From Rhizophagus sp. LPA8_4_AMF (taxonomy: Eukaryota > Glomeromycota > Glomeromycetes > Glomerales > Glomeraceae): a DNA stretch of 30,955 nt. Below the pieces are notes generated by a model. The model did not search any database and had not been told where the DNA came from. It saw only the letters and a list, made by a program, of their open reading frames with translations. The stretch is taken from contig JADRCO010000557.1 of the NCBI GenBank assembly GCA_021464525.1, positions 1-30,955 on the forward strand. Direction: 5' to 3'. Within the stretch, counting starts at the first letter, position 1; each line of letters starts with the position of its first letter. Below, piece by piece: positions 20,791-29,728 of the stretch. The translations under genes and the position numbers were made by a program.

Positions 20791-22100
20791 GATACTTTTT
20801 TTCAAAAAAAGGAATGTAAAAGAAATAAATAAGTAAACCAACCTAATTATATATAATTTAACATTGCACAATTTTTATACTTTCAGTAAACAAGATTAGT
20901 GAACTAATTTTAATATTGTTTTACTATAATACTAACTAAATTTGACTACAATAAGGTTAAAGTAAAACGTTTGCGGAGATAGACCCTTGTGTAAATTCCT
21001 CCAATCATTTGCCTTCTACAAAAGCTTACTTCTATAATTATTGTAAATCATTACCCTATTAATCCAAGGAAAAACAAGGATAATATTATTAATGTAATTA
21101 ATGTAAGTTATGTAACCATCTAAAAATATCCGTCTAAAATGATATCCCGAATAATAAAATGTTGCACGTGACGGTCCTGACATGCCTTAAACAAGAGGAC
21201 AAAGCTTCGGTTACCATAATTGTAAAATGGTCAGTAGCTAAAAGAGATCGAATATACAGTTTTAAATTCGACGCAACTAATTATACCTGTATATTATCGT
21301 TTGGCATTTGATTATAACATTATAACATTTAACTGAAAAGTCAATTTATAGACCAAGCCTATATAAGTTTAGAATCTTATTGGTTACCGTAAATTTAAAA
21401 TGTTCTCTTTTCAGATTTATTATTTTTTTTCTTATGATGCTACTACTAATAAATAAACATCAAAAATTGCAATATTAATATTATCCGAACGCTACATAAT
21501 TTAGCACCACTTTAGCCGTTAGGTAACCGTATTAATTATTATGACGGTATCATATTAATATTAACTATAATTTATTGGGCAGGTGAGACATTTATATCAC
21601 CTGAGATACTTTCGCTTCTCAGTGATACAACATATCCTCCTTCTCAATAACTATAATAATATATTTTTTATATAAATATGATAAATATTACGAGTTTATT
21701 TGTTAAATTTTTATTTTAGAATATTTGTATGCCGCTACAATAGTTTCTTATAAATATATGGTACAACAGAGCTTTTTATCGTGTTAATTCAACACGATTT
21801 AATAGTTTATAAGAAATAAGAATTACTATTTTGTATTTAACCATTAGCTTATGATTGGTAGTAGAATTGATGGATTCTATAATCTATATATATATATAAT
21901 CGTTTAATTATACCTTTCTACTTGAAATAATGAATTTATCACGTGATATTAAATATCTTTACCGGTTTTAAGTATTACGGCAGAAAAATTCCGGATAAAC
22001 TTGATTTTTTGTGTAACCTAACGAACCTTTATATGTTGAAAAGTTTTTTCTTTGTTTCTTAATTCATTTTAACTTCCTTTTCATATTTTCTAGTGTTATT
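20791..22100. other. Shared divergent upstream region of the 905-aa and 311-aa genes
   Basis: About 1.3 kb between two divergent starts. No coding sequence is supported. It must hold the promoters of both genes, but no defined element can be named. A tttctag just before ATG 22101 could be the acceptor of a 5' untranslated intron. One perfect gcacgtgac (E-box-like CACGTG) lies near 21164. Confidence 0.4.
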
Positions 22101-23186
22101 ATGTATGAAAAAACTAATCTTTCGTTTAATTTAACACAGGAATCACCATTTCCGATCGGTTTAATTAGTAATTCACCATGGGAATTTTGTTCTTTTGAAC
22201 CCCTCATTTATATTTATTTTAATATATCATTTGTTATAATTGCTTATCCATTATATAGAATTATAGCAGGATTTTTTAATTGGGAGGTAAATAATAAAAC
22301 ACCAGCAAAACATTTTAGTGATATATTGGCACTTGTTAGATATGATTTTATTGTATTTGTTCTTGGTGGTTATGCAGCAACATTCAAGTATGTATAATTT
22401 AATAAAATATTTTTTTTTTTTTAAAAAAAGAAAAAAATTTTTTATATTTTTAATTAAATTTCATATAGTTGGATTACGATATTATCATTTTATATTTCAA
22501 TATTTGCATATGGATTATTGGCAGAAATTCCGTTCACAAAAACATCATTACCACGATGTCGTTATTGGCCAATAGGAATGTGGAGATTATTTATAACAGC
22601 GTTTTTTGCTGTTTTAGCAATGGCCGGATTTCATATTTATCTTGCCATATGTCTAATGGAAGAAAATAAATATAAAGAAAGAGATAATATATTCATAGCT
22701 TGGTATTTAGGATGTTTATCGATACCTCTCATATTAATGATATTGGCTTATATTGTTAAACAAGAACAAAATACGCGAATTTTAACAAGATGTTATTTAA
22801 AAGTAATAAGAATTTTTACAAGAAAACATAATTATCAACCATTACCAACAAATGAAAATGAACCAACTGAGAATCAACAACAACAGACTGAAGAAGAAGA
22901 AGTACCTGTTATTAATCCTGAACCCGAACCTTATTGTGAATTTGCTAGTATTCATCCACATCATTGGCAAATATTTTATACTTTGGCTTTTTTTACTAGA
23001 TTTAATCATCCTGTTTCTCAAGTCGCTGGTGGTATAACTTTAGCAATTTATACTCAAGGAATTGGAGCGTAAGTAAAAAAAAATATATTTATATATATTT
23101 TTTGAAAAAATACTTATTTATTTTTATCTATTTCTAGATATGGACCTGATAATTATCTAAAGGAAACTATCCCAGCAGAGTCTTGA
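22101..23186 (+). CDS. 311-aa multi-pass membrane protein (three exons)
   Basis: ATG 22101; exons 22101-22387, 22469-23068 and 23138-23186, with introns of 81 and 69 bp (GTATGT...TAG and GTAAGT...CTAG). Phases match and total 312 codons including TGA. Predicted membrane segments: about 34-56 (IYFNISFVIIAYPLY), 80-95, 97-116 (ILSFYISIFAYGLLA), 133-158, 168-193 (LGCLSIPLILMILAYIV) and 262-297. There is no N-terminal signal peptide; the short N-terminus carries two NxS/T sites (NLS, NLT). A cytosol-type loop at 194-255 is basic first, then Gln/Glu/Pro-rich (ENQQQQTEEEE). The first intron carries a T13A7 tract. It looks intact and expressed. I do not recognise the family; transporter, channel and receptor are all possible. 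Confidence 0.8.
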
Positions 23187-24239
23187 AAATAATTTTGTTA
23201 GCCTTGAGTTTGTCAGAGTTCGTCAGATGTGCTGAAATTATCAATATTTTTCAAATGCTCTTAGGAATATGAGATATAATACTTTCACCTCAACTGGAGT
23301 GCTTTCTCGAGAGTCTTAACATTATATTATTTAAGTGGCGAATGTACCAAGATGGTTTAGTAAATTAAAAGTTTCTACTATACAATAAGGTTTTTCGAAC
23401 ATTCTTCTTGTTTTTACTTTTTTATGGAATATTGCCCAGCCTTCGTTCATATCAAAATGTAAAAAGTTATATACTTTTTAACCAACGAAATTACCTTTAC
23501 GTGTTATATTTGCTAATAGAACTTGTTTGTCCAATCAAAATTAATTAAGTTCTTCTGAGTGCGTGACAGGGTGAATAATGTTGTATTATTTTTTAAAATA
23601 AAGATGGTTAAAAAATGATGTAACAAGAAATTAATAAATATTAAAAATTAAAAGATATTTATAAATACTTTCTATATTTTTTATATTTTTGTTGTCCTTT
23701 AATAGTAATGAAAATGAAATAAAGAAAACTTTTTAATCCATATTTCTAAATTTATAGTTTTGATAAGATAATGCATGCAATAGCTACTGCAAATATATCG
23801 CTTATTAATTAATTTTATATTGAATAAATAATATAATATAACTTTTTTTAATAAATGATGAAAATTTCGGACATACAACCTCAAAAAAAATCTACTACAT
23901 ATAGGTGTTATTTTTATAATTATAAATAATGATAACTAAAACTCTTTAATAAAATTAATGTAATATTTTTTTTCAAATCGTTAGTAAAAATTATAAATAG
24001 GAATGCTGCGAATAAAATCATGTTTAATAAAGGGTAAAGCATCAAACATTCAAACTCTTAAAAATCAACCTCTTAAAGAAAAGCGTTGAAATGCAACTTC
24101 AAACGGCAAATGATAGGTTTGACTTGTTACTCAGAATCGTTGAAGATTATTCAGAATCGTAGGTTTGGAATTTGTACTAAAAATTTTTATAATCTTTTTT
24201 TTTTATAAACTTTGTCTTATTTTCGTTTTAAAAAATTAT
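23187..24239. other. AT-rich intergenic stretch
   Basis: No supported gene. Around 24040-24165 a 40-codon plus-strand reading (SVEMQLQTANDRFDLLLRIV) looks protein-like and contains a repeated tcagaatcgt, but has no start and no neighbours to join. Nothing else stands out. Confidence 0.35.
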
Positions 24240-24458
24240 ATAATAATGAAATTTACAATAACTTCAAGTCCACAGCTACAATTAATTTTAATTCTTGTAA
24301 TTGGTGTAATCTACTAATACAAAAATAACGAATGAGACCATGAAACCAATTAAAACATTAATATAACTTGAGAATTCTTCTTGTGTATAATCATTTGATA
24401 CTTGTGCCGAAACAAAAGGACGCAAGAAAGATATAAAGATAATAAAGAAGTAAAACAT
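24240..24458 (-). pseudogene. Head-only copy 1 of the 433-aa membrane protein gene
   Basis: ATG 24458 (minus). The first 50 codons (MFYFFIIFISFLRPFVSAQV..., ...NVLIGFMVSFVIFVLVD) closely match residues 1-50 of the protein starting at 27297. The sequence then jumps: 24240-24280 matches the region of codons about 104-115 of the full gene (ctgtggacttgaagttattg against cttggacttcaagttatttt). So about 150 bases are deleted internally and everything after is lost. The remaining ORF is 56 codons, stop 24290-24288, and keeps a signal peptide and most of a membrane segment, so it could in principle still be translated. Confidence 0.8.
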
Positions 24459-24515
24459 ATTTAATAATATATTATTATGATAGCGAAAAAAAAAGGTGGT
24501 GAAGGAACAAGTAAA

Positions 24516-24548
<33 letters not shown>
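24516..24548. promoter_or_regulatory. T14A19 dyad upstream of head copy 1
   Basis: A run of 14 T is directly followed by 19 A, 58 bases upstream of ATG 24458. The equivalent position in the intact gene (27348-27383) has a similar T-rich then A15 tract, so the tract appears to be a conserved part of the duplicated promoter. Confidence 0.4.
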
Positions 24549-24615
24549 TCATTATTAAGTACTGTACATGTAACATAATACGAAACTTTTTTTGGTTTTG
24601 GCTTTTTATTCTTAC

Positions 24616-25300
24616 TTTTTTGGAAATCTCTATAACACTGTTGTAGCACCAAGACCATGTTTCAAACTTGACAAGTTAATTTCTTCGAATGCCCTTAACC
24701 AGGTCATTGTTTAACAACAGCACTTTAATAAGCTTATGTGAAATAATAACAAAAATCAAAATCCGGTTTTGCTGACCAGTTTAACAATTACATAAAACGG
24801 AATATCTATGACCTACTTAACGTAACAATCGGAATATATCACATGACTATTAATTTCAAACGTTGGTTACAATTTACAACTGAATTTGTAAGAAAATATG
24901 GACTTTTTTGTAAATCTGTCCAAAATTTCGTAGATCAAAATTGATATATGTAAAATTATATCAACTCCAGTAAAAATTATGTGGAGAATACAAAAATAAC
25001 GAACGAACCTGAAAATTCTTGATGATAATCATTTGACACTTGTGCTTAAACAAAATGACACAGGAAAGAAGAAATAGAACATCTAATATTTAAAAATGAA
25101 ATTTATCATATAAAAAAAAATATATTTTGTTACGTGAAAATCTAAACCAAAAAATGTAAAAAATGTGCAACATATTTACTACTCATTTTTGAAAAGTTTC
25201 TATAGTACTGTTTTAGCCACATGTTCCAAACCTGAACAGGTTAATTTGGTACTTATCACATTTTTGGAAAATTTCTATAGCGCTATTAGCGCTATTGTAG
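24616..25300. repeat. Duplicated upstream (promoter) segments of the 433-aa gene family
   Basis: ttttttggaaatctctataacactgttgtag followed by caaacttgacaagttaattt-type sequence at 24616-24682 recurs as a diverged copy at 25186-25247 (gaaaagtttctatagtactg, then cctgaacaggttaattt). A shorter third piece lies at 25261-25300 (ggaaaatttctatagcgcta). Each lies upstream of a head-only gene copy, which indicates that promoter and 5' end were copied together. Confidence 0.6.
24991..25082 (-). pseudogene. Head-only copy 2 of the 433-aa gene
   Basis: Minus strand from ATG 25082 (ATGTTCTATTTCTTC). About 90 bases align with the 5' end of the 433-aa gene (cacttgtgct, atgataatcatttga and tacaaaaataacga blocks in the same order), with small deletions that break the frame after about 17 codons. 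No sign of the rest of the gene. More diverged than copy 1. Confidence 0.65.
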
Positions 25301-25845
25301 AACAAAATCCGACGCCTCTGTCCAAGGGACATTGTCTACAACTGCACTTTAATAAGAAATTATAATGAAAATAATGAATTCAAAAATTAAAAACCGCCAC
25401 TTTCATTAGCAACTAAATTAACAAATCAATATTAAAAATTCCTTATGTACTGTTAATTTTTTTTTTTATTTTTCAACGTGAACCAATTTACATACTAATA
25501 AATTTAATCAAAAATTCTGATATGGTACAGATATAACGTTTCCAAACACGTGACATTTAACCAATCATATACGTCAAATATACGAATCAGCCAATTAAAT
25601 TCCTTACAACAATCCTATAACGAATTTGAGATGAAACCGGAGGGTTCGTTGACTGTATTCGACATAATGTTAAAAAGGTGTAGAATAATAATCCCCTGTG
25701 ATTACCTTCATACTAATTTTTTAAAATTACGAGCCATAACAAAAACGAATGATATCATAAAACGTTGCTTTGTTCCTTTCACCTCTTTCTTTTTGTTATC
25801 ATATACTTTTTTTCATATTTAATCAATATAATGATTAAATCATTT
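25301..25845. other. Intergenic stretch between head copy 2 and the intact gene's 3' flank
   Basis: No supported gene. The open frame at 25550-25822 has no distinguishing features and lies in the expected 3' region of the 433-aa gene on the opposite strand. Nothing else is seen. Confidence 0.3.
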
Positions 25846-25984
25846 TTGCAAAATTGTCACCTACTGGCTACTGCTTTTAATTCTAAGATTGCGTTCCAAT
25901 TTTATTAAAAACGGTAAAAGTAAAAATCATCATATAAAAAGACATCTATCTATCTACGACTAGTTAAAATTTATTCTATCCTAC
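25846..25984 (-). repeat. 3' flank of the 433-aa gene, copied again at 28906-28996
   Basis: tgcaaaattgtc at 25846 and ctatctatctacgactagtt at 25949-25968 recur in the same order at 28906 and 28970-28985, with a shorter stretch between them in the second copy. The segment lies directly downstream of the stop codon and may hold the gene's polyadenylation region. Confidence 0.7.
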
Positions 25985-25995
25985 TTTTCTAAATT

Positions 25996-27297
25996 CTACA
26001 CTTTTGTATACTCATCAATCTCATCTATTATTTCTCTTTCGGAATTATTTTCTTCTTCTTTCTTCTCTTTATTGTCATTTACTCCTTCTTTTTCTTCTTC
26101 TCCTTTTAAAATATTTTTATACATTAATACAATCCAAGTGGTAACTAACAAAGCACTTAAATTTAGAAATAATTTGTTAAAAATTCCAGGAGTTTGTAAA
26201 AGAAAACAATTAATTAAAGAGGGTAAATAGAGCGTATTGATGCTTATAAAATCCGCAATTATATCAATATAAACATGATATTTAAACGTTATCTTAACAT
26301 GATCATCTTGAAATTTCTTAATATAATTTTCTAAATTCTTTTTATAAATTGATAATAATATTATCGCAGTGTGAAAAATAAATGTAAGAGAAATGGTAAT
26401 AATTAAAGCTATAATAAAACTTTGTGTGACATTTTCTTTCAAATCGCCAAGTAAAAAACCAAGTATAATTGTAAATAAGATTAATGCTGAATAATTTAGA
26501 AAGTATAATGTACGAATAAAAATTTTAATAATTTTAGGAGATTCAGGTTTATCATTATTATTTACCAATGCTTTATCTGTTGTAGTAAAGTTCGAAGGAA
26601 ATATTTTCATTGCTATCTCTGATGTAACTTTAGATGGTTTAGCAGGTACGATATTACTGAGAAGTTGACGAAATGGCACATTATTTTCAAGAGCTCTTAT
26701 TCTTCCTTCAAGTGTTTTATATTGTTTTTCAAGAATGAAAAATTTAGTTTCATGAGTTTGAATTTTATCTTCATGAGTTTGAAATTTATTTTCAAGTTGA
26801 GTAATTTTTTCAACTTTTTCTTTAAGTGGTTGAATTTCTGATTCAAAAGGTTGAATTCTTTTATCAAAATTTAAGTTAAAATATTCTTCAAAATTTTTGT
26901 TAAAATAATTTTCATAATCTTTCTTTATACTTTTGTTTTCTTCAGTACTCATATAATAAATAAAATTTAAAATAACTTGAAGTCCAAGAGAACCAGTTAC
27001 AATATGTTGTAATATTTTAATAAAATTAGAAATTTCAACTGAAGAAATTGTGAAAGCTATTTCTTGTTGTAATCCAATATTAATTAAAAAAACAAATGAC
27101 CTCGCTAAACATGCCAACGTCTTTGAACCATCATCATCATATTCGTAATCTGCCAATACAAAAATAACGAATGGGACCATAAAACCAATTAAAACGTCAA
27201 TATAACCTGAGAATTGTTCTTGAGCATAATCATTTGATACTTGTGCTGTAACTGAAGGACATAATAAAGATATAAAGATTATAAAGAAATAGAACAT
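25996..27297 (-). CDS. 433-aa membrane protein with central coiled coil, intronless
   Basis: One uninterrupted frame from ATG 27297 to the stop at 25996. Residues 1-18 are a signal peptide (MFYFFIIFISLLCPSVTAQ). Membrane segments: about 32-50 (VLIGFMVPFVIFVLAD), 62-80 and 95-115; then a hydrophilic central part (120-250) with a coiled-coil stretch at about 145-206 (EKVEKITQLENKFQTHEDKI). Four more membrane segments lie at about 262-284, 293-318, 344-368 and 374-394. The C-terminus is acidic and Lys/Glu-rich (400-433). The start is supported by the head copies, which share the ATG and the upstream T/A tract. It is the only gene here without introns, so a retrocopy origin is possible, yet no terminal poly-A scar or target repeat was seen. 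Family not recognised; a membrane protein that oligomerises through its coiled coil is a fair inference. Confidence 0.85.
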   Translation of the reverse strand: MFYFFIIFISLLCPSVTAQVSNDYAQEQFSGYIDVLIGFMVPFVIFVLADYEYDDDGSKTLACLARSFVFLINIGLQQEIAFTISSVEISNFIKILQHIVTGSLGLQVILNFIYYMSTEENKSIKKDYENYFNKNFEEYFNLNFDKRIQPFESEIQPLKEKVEKITQLENKFQTHEDKIQTHETKFFILEKQYKTLEGRIRALENNVPFRQLLSNIVPAKPSKVTSEIAMKIFPSNFTTTDKALVNNNDKPESPKIIKIFIRTLYFLNYSALILFTIILGFLLGDLKENVTQSFIIALIITISLTFIFHTAIILLSIYKKNLENYIKKFQDDHVKITFKYHVYIDIIADFISINTLYLPSLINCFLLQTPGIFNKLFLNLSALLVTTWIVLMYKNILKGEEEKEGVNDNKEKKEEENNSEREIIDEIDEYTKV

Positions 27298-27347
27298 CTT
27301 TTGAGAAAGAAATTTGTTGTATATGATAAAGAATCAAAAATATTTTA

Positions 27348-27383
27348 TTTTTTTTTTATTTTTTCTTTAAAAAAAAAAAAAAA
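27348..27383. promoter_or_regulatory. T-rich/A15 tract upstream of the 433-aa gene
   Basis: A T-rich run (to 27368) followed by 15 A, about 50-85 bases upstream of ATG 27297, matches in place the T14A19 dyad upstream of head copy 1. Probable nucleosome-depleted core promoter; inferred. Confidence 0.4.
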
Positions 27384-27617
27384 TTGTTATTATTCACACT
27401 TTTTTAATCATTAAATGAATATCACATTAGGTAAGATGTTTGTTATTTTTAAAAATAAAGAATGAAAAAAAATTTATTATTATTATGCAGGGATTGTTTC
27501 CTAATAGTAATCGACAAATAGAGATGGGTAAATTTCTGCAGTACTGTCCTAATAAGTTTAATATGGTGATACAACCTTAAAAAATTGTCATTTTCGTCCA
27601 TTCCCATCCTCTCGGGA

Positions 27618-27716
27618 TACCGAAAATAACGAATTCAATAATGAGACCATAAGTCGTCAATACATAAATCATCAGATGCTTTGTGCCGAAACAAGAAAGA
27701 TGCAAAAATAGAATGG
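27618..27716 (-). pseudogene. Head-only copy 3 of the 433-aa gene
   Basis: About 100 bases aligned with the 5' coding end of the 433-aa gene (gaaaataacgaa, aatgagaccataa, aatcatcagatgctttgtgc, gaaacaagaaagatgcaaaa). It is shortened by several deletions and has lost the start codon (gaatgg in place of gaacat). Same orientation as the others, and the most decayed. Confidence 0.55.
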
Positions 27717-28046
27717 TCGCACCTATTCTTTTATTTTGGGTTAATTTCCAATAAAAAAAGATTCTTATTTTTAATAAAAAAAAAAAAAAAATTATATTGT
27801 ATAAAAATTTGTCGAATAAAATTCTAATATACAGAGGGAGTAACTGCGGTTTTAATATTCATATCCGCCAATCTGCAGAATGCATATCAAATAAAAACCC
27901 ATCTAGCAGCGCCAAAAGAAATTTGTATATATTATTGTATAGGGGAAAAGCAATATCTATTATTATAAAGTAGATTAATATATGATTGGCTAATTAAATT
28001 TGCCACCGTATTTTAGAATTTTCGTTATACTATATGGAATGTAATT
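27717..28046. other. Short intergenic stretch
   Basis: AT-rich, with an A14-type run near 27777-27790 that may be the remnant of the same upstream tract for head copy 3. No gene is supported. Confidence 0.3.
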
Positions 28047-28384
28047 TAGGGATGGAAATTGGTTCGCCGGTTCTAATTTGGTTCCACATCGGTCCAATTC
28101 GGCTCTAATAAATAAAAAATATGTGCTACGTGCGTCAAATTCAAATTTAACGACACAAGTAGAGCATGTGACGATGATCAATCAGAAAAATTTTGATTGG
28201 TCTTCAAATGATAGTTGGTATGTGATCGTCAAAATCTTGACAGATGACTCGGTTTGGTTTCGGCTCAGAACGGTTTTTATGGTTAAAAGTAATTTTAAGC
28301 CCAAGAGATCCAAAATCTTTTAAATTTAAAGATCGGTTCCAGAATCGACTCGAGTTGACTCATTTTGAACCGATTCCATCCCTA
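28047..28384. mobile_element. 338-bp MITE with 18-19-bp terminal inverted repeats
   Basis: The left end tagggatggaaattggttc (28047-28065) and right end gaaccgattccatcccta (28367-28384) are inverted copies with one gap and one mismatch. The interior is richer in G and C than its surroundings and holds several ggttc/gaacc words. No transposase; the open frames over it on both strands are by-products. TAGGGATG-type ends recall hAT elements, but I find no clear 8-bp target duplication (flanks atgtaatt and gttatgca), so the superfamily stays open. Confidence 0.7.
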
Positions 28385-29275
28385 GTTATGCAGCGCGAAG
28401 ATTTCCGTTTTCCTAGCTTTGTTTTGAAAATAAAATCACATTTTTTATTAAATATAATATATTTGAAGTATAAGGACGAACCATCAAGTTTTGAAAAAGA
28501 ATATAATTTATAGTATCATTAAATTTTTAAAATGATTTATTCAGTCTATTTTACTAAAAAGACTGACAATAAAATTTTATAAAATAAAAAAGGATAACAA
28601 TTCTTTAATATATTTAGTCATCAATAGTTGGATGGCCAACCGATTTTTTAAATATGTAAAAATAATTATAATGAATAACCCTATAAAAAATTTTTTAGAA
28701 AATTGATCATATGTCTGAGTTTTTGGAATAAAAACTAGAAAAATGATCATTTATCGGAATTTTTTTTTTTTCAGAAAATTTTTCATAGGGTTAAAAGCTA
28801 CAGTAATTACGAACTTTGGTCGTGATAGGTTTATTCCTAAATAGTTGATCTAAATGTACATACAGTAAATCTGTACAAATTTCAGGATTATATATCAATA
28901 TACTTGCAAAATTGTCGCTTAAACGTAAAAGTCAAGTAAAAAATTACAAAAAAGAAAATCAACTCTCTATCTATCTACGACTAGTTAAAAACTATCCAAA
29001 CAAAACGAACCTAGTCATCATTTTTTGTAAGTACTTTCTGTAAAGGAATCTATAAAGCGAATTTACAAATAACGTTATGTGTAATTTTTATTGGACACAT
29101 ACTAAAATAATACAATTAAACATGTTCTCTTATGCAATTTTACAAAAGGAAAAGTTGCGATCTTGTTAAGAACATATTAAATATCAATTATGTGAGTATG
29201 TGACATCATTACGCAAATTAAATGCTATAAATTATTTATGTTTATAATACTTACTTTTTCACGACACGTGCTTAC
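28385..29275. other. Intergenic stretch with a copy of the 433-aa gene's 3' flank
   Basis: Contains the duplicated 3' flank (28906-28996; see 25846-25984) in the same orientation, but no preceding coding sequence of that gene. Also two similar aaaattttttagaaaattgatcat-type lines near 28690 and 28775. No gene is supported. Confidence 0.4.
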
Positions 29276-29563
29276 CAAATCCTTCAGCGATATTTTCTCC
29301 GACACCAATGTAGTTATAACCTTCAGCTTTAACACGACCTCCTACTAAGAAACCACGAGAATCCTTGTGGGTAGATTTATTAATTTTAACCATGTAATCA
29401 GTATGCTTTTGAGCTGCCGACATCAATTTATAAGAAGCCTGGAAAGTGATGAAACTCCAATCTTTTTACGTTCATCGTTAACCAATTTAAGCATAAGTTT
29501 TGGGTTAAAGGCGGTAACCAACGTAATTTGATCGCTAACATCTTTTAGAGTTTGTAATTTATT
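29276..29563 (-). pseudogene. CAP (SCP/PR-1) domain exon, frame-broken and truncated
   Basis: Minus strand, from an AG acceptor at 29565-29564 to a GTAAGC donor at 29275. It reads LKDVSDQITLVTAFNPKLML, then LVNDERKKIGV, a frame break near 29452-29462, then KLMSAAQKHTDYMVKINKST, RVKAEGYNYIGVGENIAEGF. N-D-E-R near the start, His in AQKHTDYM and Glu in GENIAEGF are the expected landmarks of the CAP family, which are secreted proteins binding lipids or acting at cell surfaces. A signal-peptide exon upstream and the C-terminal half with the conserved H-x-N-I part are not found nearby. So it is a one-exon fragment of a secreted-protein gene. Confidence 0.75.
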
Positions 29564-29624
29564 CTGATATTAAAAAAAGATAGCTTTCAATCCAAAGCTC
29601 AGATTTAGACTGTTGAATCTTGTA

Positions 29625-29728
29625 AAAATTTTCGTAGCTTTTATATATTATGACATGCACATATCAGCCCAAATTTTGTCGAAAATTTTCGTAGCTTATT
29701 ATAAATCGATGGCATGAATATATCAGCC
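29625..29728. repeat. 57-bp direct repeat, two copies
   Basis: aaaattttcgtagctt starts at 29625 and at 29682. Both continue to ...atatcagcc with similar middles (gacatgca and ggcatgaa). It lies upstream of the CAP exon on its strand, perhaps in its old promoter or first intron. Confidence 0.65.

Noticed and set aside
22318-22669. Alternative plus-strand ORFs across intron 1 and exon 2 of the 311-aa gene
   Set aside because: They read through a clear GTATGT...TAG intron and are out of frame with the membrane protein.
25996-27297. 433-aa gene as a processed retrocopy
   Set aside because: Intronless, but no poly-A scar, target repeat or intron-bearing parent visible; the T/A tract lies upstream rather than downstream.
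27990-28513. Open frames on both strands over the 338-bp inverted-repeat element
   Set aside because: Explained by the MITE; no transposase or other motif.
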